From Desulfobacteraceae bacterium UBA5623 (lineage in GTDB: Bacteria > Desulfobacterota > DSM-4660 > Desulfatiglandales > Desulfatiglandaceae): a stretch of DNA of 18,740 nucleotides. The stretch spans positions 1 to 18,740 of the forward strand of contig DIKH01000127.1 in assembly GCA_002424495.1 (NCBI GenBank). The letters are read 5' to 3'. A program made the translations under genes and the position numbers. Under the pieces are notes generated by a model that saw only the letters and a program-made list of their open reading frames with translations, had not been told where the DNA came from and searched no databases. Shown one piece after another: positions 14,868 through 18,740 of this stretch; positions within the stretch are counted from its first letter, which is position 1, and each line of letters begins with the position of its first letter.

Positions 14868-16868
14868 ATGACCAACCTAGGGGTTCTGGAACGTAAATTC
14901 GGAATGATTGCAATTCAGAAGGGCTTTGTTACCAAAGAGCAGTTCAATCGTGCCCTCGATGAACAAAAACTCCGCGCAGTACAGGGTAAGGCCATTTTCC
15001 TTGGAGATCTCCTTGTTGAGGCTGAGGTAATTACAGAAGAGCAAAAAAAGGCCATTCTTTCAACACAGATAGAGCTTAGGGAGATTCTGGCGCAGAAAAA
15101 AGCACCTGAGCCTGAGGAAAAGGTGGTGCAACAAAAGACTGTCATTTCAACAAAAAGTGGACTCAGAAAACCTTCGGAGGCTAAAGCAAAGGCGTCTCAG
15201 CCTGCTGAAGCCAAAAACCCCTATAAAGAAGAATTTATCGAGGATGACATAGAGGAAGGCACACCCAACCTGGAAGGGGCAAAAAGGGTGCAAAATGATT
15301 CCGGTTTTGAGTTGGCCGTTACTCAAGACAGGATAAAGGCTTACATCTACCCCATGGATGATAATCCGCCCGAAGCCAGCCTTGGCAACATAAAGGGCCT
15401 GATCGCGATGGAGGGGCTCAAATTCGGCATTGCCAAAGATGAAAAAATCACCCAATACCTGCTCTCAAAACCCACAAAAAATCAGCCCCGCAAGATAGCC
15501 CAGGGCATACCAGTTGACCAGGGCAAACAGACGGAAATCAAATACCACTTTGAAACCAATCCGTTTAAGGTGGCCACAATCCATGAAGACGGAACAATAG
15601 ATTACAAAAACAGGGGAGAAATCCCCTGGTCAAAGGCCCTGGATCTCCTTGCAGAGCTGATTCCAGGCACTGATGGAAAACAGGGCAAAGACATTTACGG
15701 CTATCCTGTTGATCCACCGCCCCCGGACCTGGTCAGCCTGATCTGCGGCAAGGGTGTCAAAAAAAGCCAGGACGGTCAAAAGTGCTATGCAGAGATTGAT
15801 GGCCGGCCTGAGTTATCACCTAACGGCACCATCAGTGTTTCCGACACTCTTCCGATCTCAGGAGATATTGGCATTGAAACCGGGCATATAATTTTTAATG
15901 GACATGTTCAGGTAAATGGGGCGGTACAGGAGGGCTACAGGGTAAAGGCAAAGACGCTCAGGGCTGACGAGATCAACAACGCAGAGATAGAAACAGAGGG
16001 AGAACTAATTGTAAACAAAGGCATCATCGGTGCAAAGATATTTACAGACGGCTCAGTCAGGGCCAGGCACATACGTAATTCGACCATTGATGCATTGGGC
16101 GATGTTAGTGTTGAACGCGAGGTATATGAATCACGTATTGAGACAAACGGCATATTCAATATGGATCGCGGCAAAATCATGGACTCGTCTGTTTCAGCCA
16201 TGAAAGGCATAGCGGCAGCTGAAATTGGATCGAGTGCGTCAAACCCCTGCACGCTAATAATCGGCATTGATAACCGTTTGGAAAAACAAATAACGACCAT
16301 CAATCTTAAGGTCGCAGAAAGGGAAAAGGAACGCGAGAAAAAATTAAAGCTACTTGATGAGATCAAGGATAAACCCGGTAAGCTGGAGACTCAGATAGGA
16401 GAGTTTGCTCAGGAACAGGACAAGGCTATGGTGAAACAAAGGAGCCTGAAGGAAACGCTGAAAAGTCTCCAAGAGACCAATGATCGAAAGAATATCATAA
16501 AGGTTCTGACAATAATGAAGGCCATCAATTTTAAGCTGGAAAAGATGCAGAAAGACCTGGACGACCTTCTTAAAGAACAGGGAGAGGTGGAGGCGAGCAT
16601 TGCAAACTATAAGGATGAGATCGCCAAAATGGGAAAGGAAATATCTGAGCTTCAGGACGACATCAAGAGTCTGCTTGAGCTTTCAAAAATTAGGAATGTA
16701 TCCGCATGGGTAAAGGTCACAGAAAACATATATGACCGTACGTCAATAAAGGGCCGAAACGCCTCTCTCATCGTCAAAGGAACACTTCAGAGGGTGCTCA
16801 TCCAGGAGACAAAAAATACCGCGGAAGGCGCAGATCCCCCCTGGTTAATGAGTGTGTCACATCTTTAG
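14868..16868 (+). CDS. FapA (DUF342) family protein with N-terminal helical extension
   Basis: The 666-residue protein has three parts. Residues about 8-75 (FGMIAIQKGFVTKEQFNRAL and GDLLVEAEVITEEQ) form two helix-turn repeats like those at the N-terminus of GspE/PilB-type ATPases and similar adaptor domains. A charged, Lys/Ala/Pro/Glu-rich linker follows (about 76-140). The DUF342 region (about 148-645) contains the right-handed beta-helix stretch of short repeats (GDIGIETGHIIFNGHVQVNG through GSVRARHIRNST), a long coiled coil (about 468-605) and a closing beta segment. FapA/DUF342 proteins are cytoplasmic factors linked to flagellar assembly and cell envelope or polarity functions; the precise role is not settled. 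No flagellar genes are nearby, but a sigma-28-like promoter lies upstream. The ATG at 14868 has only a weak AAGAG ribosome-binding site; an alternative start is Met13. Confidence 0.85.
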   Translation: MTNLGVLERKFGMIAIQKGFVTKEQFNRALDEQKLRAVQGKAIFLGDLLVEAEVITEEQKKAILSTQIELREILAQKKAPEPEEKVVQQKTVISTKSGLRKPSEAKAKASQPAEAKNPYKEEFIEDDIEEGTPNLEGAKRVQNDSGFELAVTQDRIKAYIYPMDDNPPEASLGNIKGLIAMEGLKFGIAKDEKITQYLLSKPTKNQPRKIAQGIPVDQGKQTEIKYHFETNPFKVATIHEDGTIDYKNRGEIPWSKALDLLAELIPGTDGKQGKDIYGYPVDPPPPDLVSLICGKGVKKSQDGQKCYAEIDGRPELSPNGTISVSDTLPISGDIGIETGHIIFNGHVQVNGAVQEGYRVKAKTLRADEINNAEIETEGELIVNKGIIGAKIFTDGSVRARHIRNSTIDALGDVSVEREVYESRIETNGIFNMDRGKIMDSSVSAMKGIAAAEIGSSASNPCTLIIGIDNRLEKQITTINLKVAEREKEREKKLKLLDEIKDKPGKLETQIGEFAQEQDKAMVKQRSLKETLKSLQETNDRKNIIKVLTIMKAINFKLEKMQKDLDDLLKEQGEVEASIANYKDEIAKMGKEISELQDDIKSLLELSKIRNVSAWVKVTENIYDRTSIKGRNASLIVKGTLQRVLIQETKNTAEGADPPWLMSVSHL

Positions 16869-17131
16869 AAAAAAGGCCTTTTCATGGACTCAAAAATTCT
16901 ATCCTGTTCAAGGACAATAAAGCCGGTTTTTCCAAGAATAGCTTTTTCATCGTTACCTTCAATAACTTCCTTATTGACATGGAAGTGCGCTCGTGCTAAA
17001 AAGCCAAAATTGTCACTTTTTCACCATATTAGACAATGATGAAAAATGGAGACATAAGGACCGCATCTGAGGGATATTCCTCGACGGTGACCATACCCCA
17101 GACACTATCCTCGTCTCGCCTTACAGATAGC
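16865..17131 (-). pseudogene. coding-like debris between FapA and tRNA-Glu, possible decayed gene
   Basis: On the minus strand two open stretches follow each other in different frames. The first, from about 17130 to a TAA at 17029-17031, reads SVRRDEDSVWGMVTVEEYPS and continues hydrophobic. The second, from a TGA at 17021-17023 to TAA at 16865-16867, has about 49 codons containing FLARAHFHVNKEVIEG and GKTGFIVLEQDRIFESM. Composition and codon use look coding-like, but there is no start with a ribosome-binding site and I recognise no family. A frameshifted relic is the simplest reading; chance is possible. It overlaps the FapA stop by a few bases. I see no terminator for FapA here. Confidence 0.25.
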
Positions 17132-17209
17132 GTCCCCATCGTCTAGCCAGGTCCAGGACACCGGCCTTTCACGCCGGCAACACGAGTTCAAATCTCGTTG
17201 GGGACGCCA
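17132..17209 (+). tRNA. tRNA-Glu (anticodon TTC)
   Basis: All arms are visible: acceptor GTCCCCA (17132-17138) pairs with TGGGGAC (17199-17205); the anticodon stem CCGGC/GCCGG encloses CTTTCAC with anticodon TTC at 17168-17170; the T arm ACGAG/CTCGT encloses TTCAAAT. The discriminator is G17206 and a genomic CCA follows (17207-17209). It is intact, single and without a visible partner gene. The sequence to its right looks like decayed mobile DNA, so it could be an integration site, but I find no second copy of its 3' end downstream. Confidence 0.97.
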
Positions 17210-17270
17210 ATAATGATATCAAGGGGTTATGTAGCAATTTAAACCATTTTTCATTGCTAAAAAAATTAAC

Positions 17271-17291
17271 ACCCAACAGTATACCCAACAG
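17271..17291. repeat. short direct repeat ACCCAACAG x2
   Basis: ACCCAACAG occurs at 17271-17279 and again at 17283-17291, a 12-base period, 62 bases after the tRNA. Paired short direct repeats beside a tRNA resemble arm-type sites of a tyrosine recombinase, but this is only suggestive. Confidence 0.3.
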
Positions 17292-17353
17292 CAAATCATG
17301 ATATTGGCTTTTGGGGCACAAAAAAACCGCCCGAAGACGGTCAGTTAATAAGA

Positions 17354-17409
17354 CTCACAGGTAGGGTGTCGGGGTCATACCTTTTCGGTTTCGGTGCCCA
17401 GCCTGTGAG
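17354..17409. repeat. inverted repeat CTCACAGG / CCTGTGAG
   Basis: CTCACAGG (17354-17361) is the exact reverse complement of 17402-17409, 40 bases apart, directly in front of the broken ORF at 17422. It could be an operator, an element end, or part of a structured RNA. A smaller ACCG/CGGT hairpin lies at about 17327-17342. Nothing else is recognisable between the tRNA and 17421. Confidence 0.3.
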
Positions 17410-17421
17410 CTCCGGTTATTC

Positions 17422-17901
17422 ATGCTTCTGCTGAGCCTTTTATCATTAGATGAAAGAAGCTTTGTAGAAGCTCGCCAAAAGGAGTTCGCGCCTGTTTCTA
17501 CGATTGTAAAAAAAGCCTTGCATAAGTACCTTTCCGATCAGGGCATTGAATGGCGGGAAACCGGAGAAGAGGAAAAGGGACCGATCAATGTAATCGAACG
17601 TGAGGCCAGCAATGAAGGGACCAATGACGGAGACATTGAAGAAGTTGAAAGAAGCGGTGAAGCAGAGGGCATACAATAGGTACTTAAAGCTTTTGAGGAC
17701 AAGATTGACCCAAGCGAAGAGGATGAACTTTGAGCGGTCTCAGGAGACGACTGGCGCAAACCACAACAAACCTCTCTTATTGAAGAATCTCCCCAAGACA
17801 AGCTTGAATTGATTCCCGAAGAAGAAACCCCCTGGAAAAAAAGTAAAGTAAAAACTGGTCTTAACTCTGCGCTACCTTGCTATCTTTCGATTTTCAATTA
17901 A
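17422..17901 (+). pseudogene. interrupted ribbon-helix-helix-like gene with in-frame TAG and TGA
   Basis: One frame can be read for 159 codons from ATG 17422 to TAA 17899-17901, broken by TAG at 17677 (codon 86) and TGA at 17731 (codon 104). The first part contains LDERSFVEARQKEFAPVSTI then VKKALHKYL, which looks like the helix-turn-helix half of a ribbon-helix-helix DNA-binding domain, followed by an acidic tail. The parts beyond each stop keep the same acidic, Pro/Glu/Lys-rich style (KAFEDKIDPSEEDEL; then DDWRKPQQTSLIEESPQDK and EEETPWKK), so they probably belonged to one protein. There is no ribosome-binding site before the ATG. I infer a decayed accessory regulator or antitoxin-like gene; a functional 85-residue product ending at the TAG is the alternative. 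Confidence 0.45.
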
Positions 17902-18096
17902 CATATTAATATCATTGCAAATAAACGGCCTTCAAATTCGGCCCAGGTTGGATGATCTCACCCAGGGCAAGGGATAACTATGGGTTTTTGATGGGGTTTT
18001 TTGGTCTGTCACTCGGGTATTCGCGCCTGCCGGAGCTGTTTGACACTCTCCATCCCTCCTTAAGGGAAATTATATTGAATTTAACATCAAGGGGTT

Positions 18097-18438
18097 TTAC
18101 TTTAGGGGATATAGAACCCGCAGTACCAAAAGGGGACGGCTTAAATCCTGGTCTGGAAGGGCCTTGAGAATATGAGTTATGCTGGCCTCGATCCCCTTCC
18201 GGTCTGACATTTCATGGTCAAACCGAAACAATTCTGGTAGATCTACGTTCAAAGCGGCTGCAATCTTAGCCAGAACCCCAAAGGAAGGATTCTGTTGACC
18301 CCGTTCAATTTCTCCCAGGAACTTGTAATTTATGTCCGCTTTCTCTCCAAGCTTTTGCTGAGTCCATTTTTTTTGGATTCTCAGTGAGCGTATTCTCCGC
18401 CCCAATAGGACGTTCGGGCTTTCCTTTGGCTTCGACAT
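18097..18438 (-). CDS. Xre/Cro-C1 family helix-turn-helix regulator
   Basis: The 113-residue protein carries one HTH_3 domain at residues about 11-68: LGRRIRSLRIQKKWTQQKLG, then EKADINYKFLGEIERGQQNP and LAKIAAALNV, with the usual GEIERG after the recognition helix. The C-terminal about 40 residues are an unassigned helix-rich tail (ILKALPDQDLSRPLLVLRVL). Such proteins are DNA-binding repressors, often of mobile elements or toxin-antitoxin loci; the target is probably its own upstream region. That 100-base A/T-rich region carries a spaced 8-base inverted repeat (CCATATAT near 18445, ATATATGG near 18512). The ATG at 18438 has no good ribosome-binding site, so the start is uncertain by a few residues. 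Its neighbours are the broken RHH-like gene and an IS transposase. Confidence 0.8.
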   Translation of the reverse strand: MSKPKESPNVLLGRRIRSLRIQKKWTQQKLGEKADINYKFLGEIERGQQNPSFGVLAKIAAALNVDLPELFRFDHEMSDRKGIEASITHILKALPDQDLSRPLLVLRVLYPLK

Positions 18439-18538
18439 GATACCATATATATCCAGCTATAACATATTTATAAACCCAATATAAGCGGCAATATTTCTTG
18501 ACAAGATGACAATATATGGCTTTATCAATTCTGTCCGG

Positions 18539-18740
18539 CTAGGCAAAAGTAAACTTTAACTGTTTGTTAATAATGGGAATATGGCTATTTAATGCAGGAG
18601 GATCAAATAGCTCCTTCAATGTGCATCTTCTAAAAAGATTAAGTTGCATTACTCTTATTAGGTTTTGCAAGCTAACTGGAATCTTTGATAGAAATTTGAA
18701 TAGACACAATAGCAAATAGGCGATCAATGCAACATAAATC
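18539..18740 (-). CDS. C-terminal fragment of an IS transposase (IS4-like, runs off the right edge)
   Basis: The minus-strand frame enters from the window edge without a start and ends with TAG at 18539-18541. It reads IYVALIAYLLLCLFKFLSK, then LQNLIRVMQLNLFRRCTLKELF and a short tail. The pattern (hydrophobic helix, then L-x-R-x-x-Q-L-N-L-F-x-R-x-x-L-x-x-L) closes many DDE transposases of the IS4 group, after the catalytic Glu. The catalytic DDE residues lie outside the window, so activity cannot be judged. The IS end is expected just left of 18539, perhaps including TTCTGTCCGG, but the matching end is not visible. Confidence 0.65.
   Translation of the reverse strand, partial: IYVALIAYLLLCLFKFLSKIPVSLQNLIRVMQLNLFRRCTLKELFDPPALNSHIPIINKQLKFTFA

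Noticed and set aside
17600..17812. 70-codon lysine-rich ORF overlapping the broken RHH-like gene in another frame
   Set aside because: The frame beginning at 17422 has a recognisable DNA-binding pattern and consistent composition; this one looks like its shifted shadow.
17952..18167. Plus-strand 71-codon ORF overlapping the 3' end of the Xre gene
   Set aside because: It overlaps the well-supported regulator by 71 bases on the opposite strand, has no good ribosome-binding site and shows no family resemblance.
1..18740. CRISPR array, rRNA genes, or a multi-gene defence system
   Set aside because: No regularly spaced direct repeats, no rRNA-like sequence and no cluster of defence-type genes were seen on either strand.

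Overview
The window looks like chromosomal DNA of a strictly anaerobic bacterium, most likely a Desulfobacterota (deltaproteobacterial, sulfate-reducer or syntroph-like) genome. The grounds are gene content and moderate GC only: a 1400-residue BcrAD/HgdC-type acyl-CoA dehydratase activase, a remnant of a molybdopterin oxidoreductase, a DUF362 protein, a secreted multi-rhodanese sulfurtransferase and a FapA (DUF342) protein. No taxonomic marker other than one tRNA is present, so this placement is inference.

Layout. Positions 1-403 (minus) hold the N-terminal part of a GT-C type membrane glycosyltransferase. Positions 537-2560 (plus) are a tiny 39-codon ORF overlapping by ATGA a secreted four-domain rhodanese. 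About 640 bases of gap follow, with a terminator, a REP-like hairpin and a hydrophobic ORF remnant. Positions 3238-5556 (plus) encode a fusion of a CysM-type cysteine synthase to a cysteinyl-tRNA synthetase-like module whose HIGH and KMSKS signatures are both degenerate; this is the most unusual protein here. Convergent to it on the minus strand lie a DUF362 gene (5590-6678), a 151-bp MITE-like element with perfect 32-bp inverted ends (6692-6842), a UbiA-family phosphoribosyl/prenyltransferase (6848-7744) and a collapsed molybdopterin oxidoreductase pseudogene (7810-8198) in which the N-terminal Fe-S domain is joined to the extreme C-terminus.

From 8725 the plus strand carries a cold-shock protein with a clear terminator, then the 1400-residue activase/dehydratase-like protein. 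Two minus-strand genes follow: a small 10-cysteine DUF3795-like protein and a radical SAM protein whose best start is an internal TTG. A FapA gene (14868-16868) is preceded by an exact sigma-28 -10 element (GCCGATAA).

From about 16865 to the end the window changes character. It holds coding-like debris, a tRNA-Glu(TTC), short direct and inverted repeats, a broken ribbon-helix-helix-like gene with in-frame TAG and TGA, an Xre-type repressor and the C-terminus of an IS transposase. This looks like the edge of a decayed mobile region next to a tRNA gene, though no integrase is visible. Apart from the leader ORF/rhodanese pair and possibly the UbiA-DUF362 run, the genes appear to be transcribed singly and share no obvious pathway; sulfur/cysteine chemistry (rhodanese, cysteine synthase) is the only weak theme.
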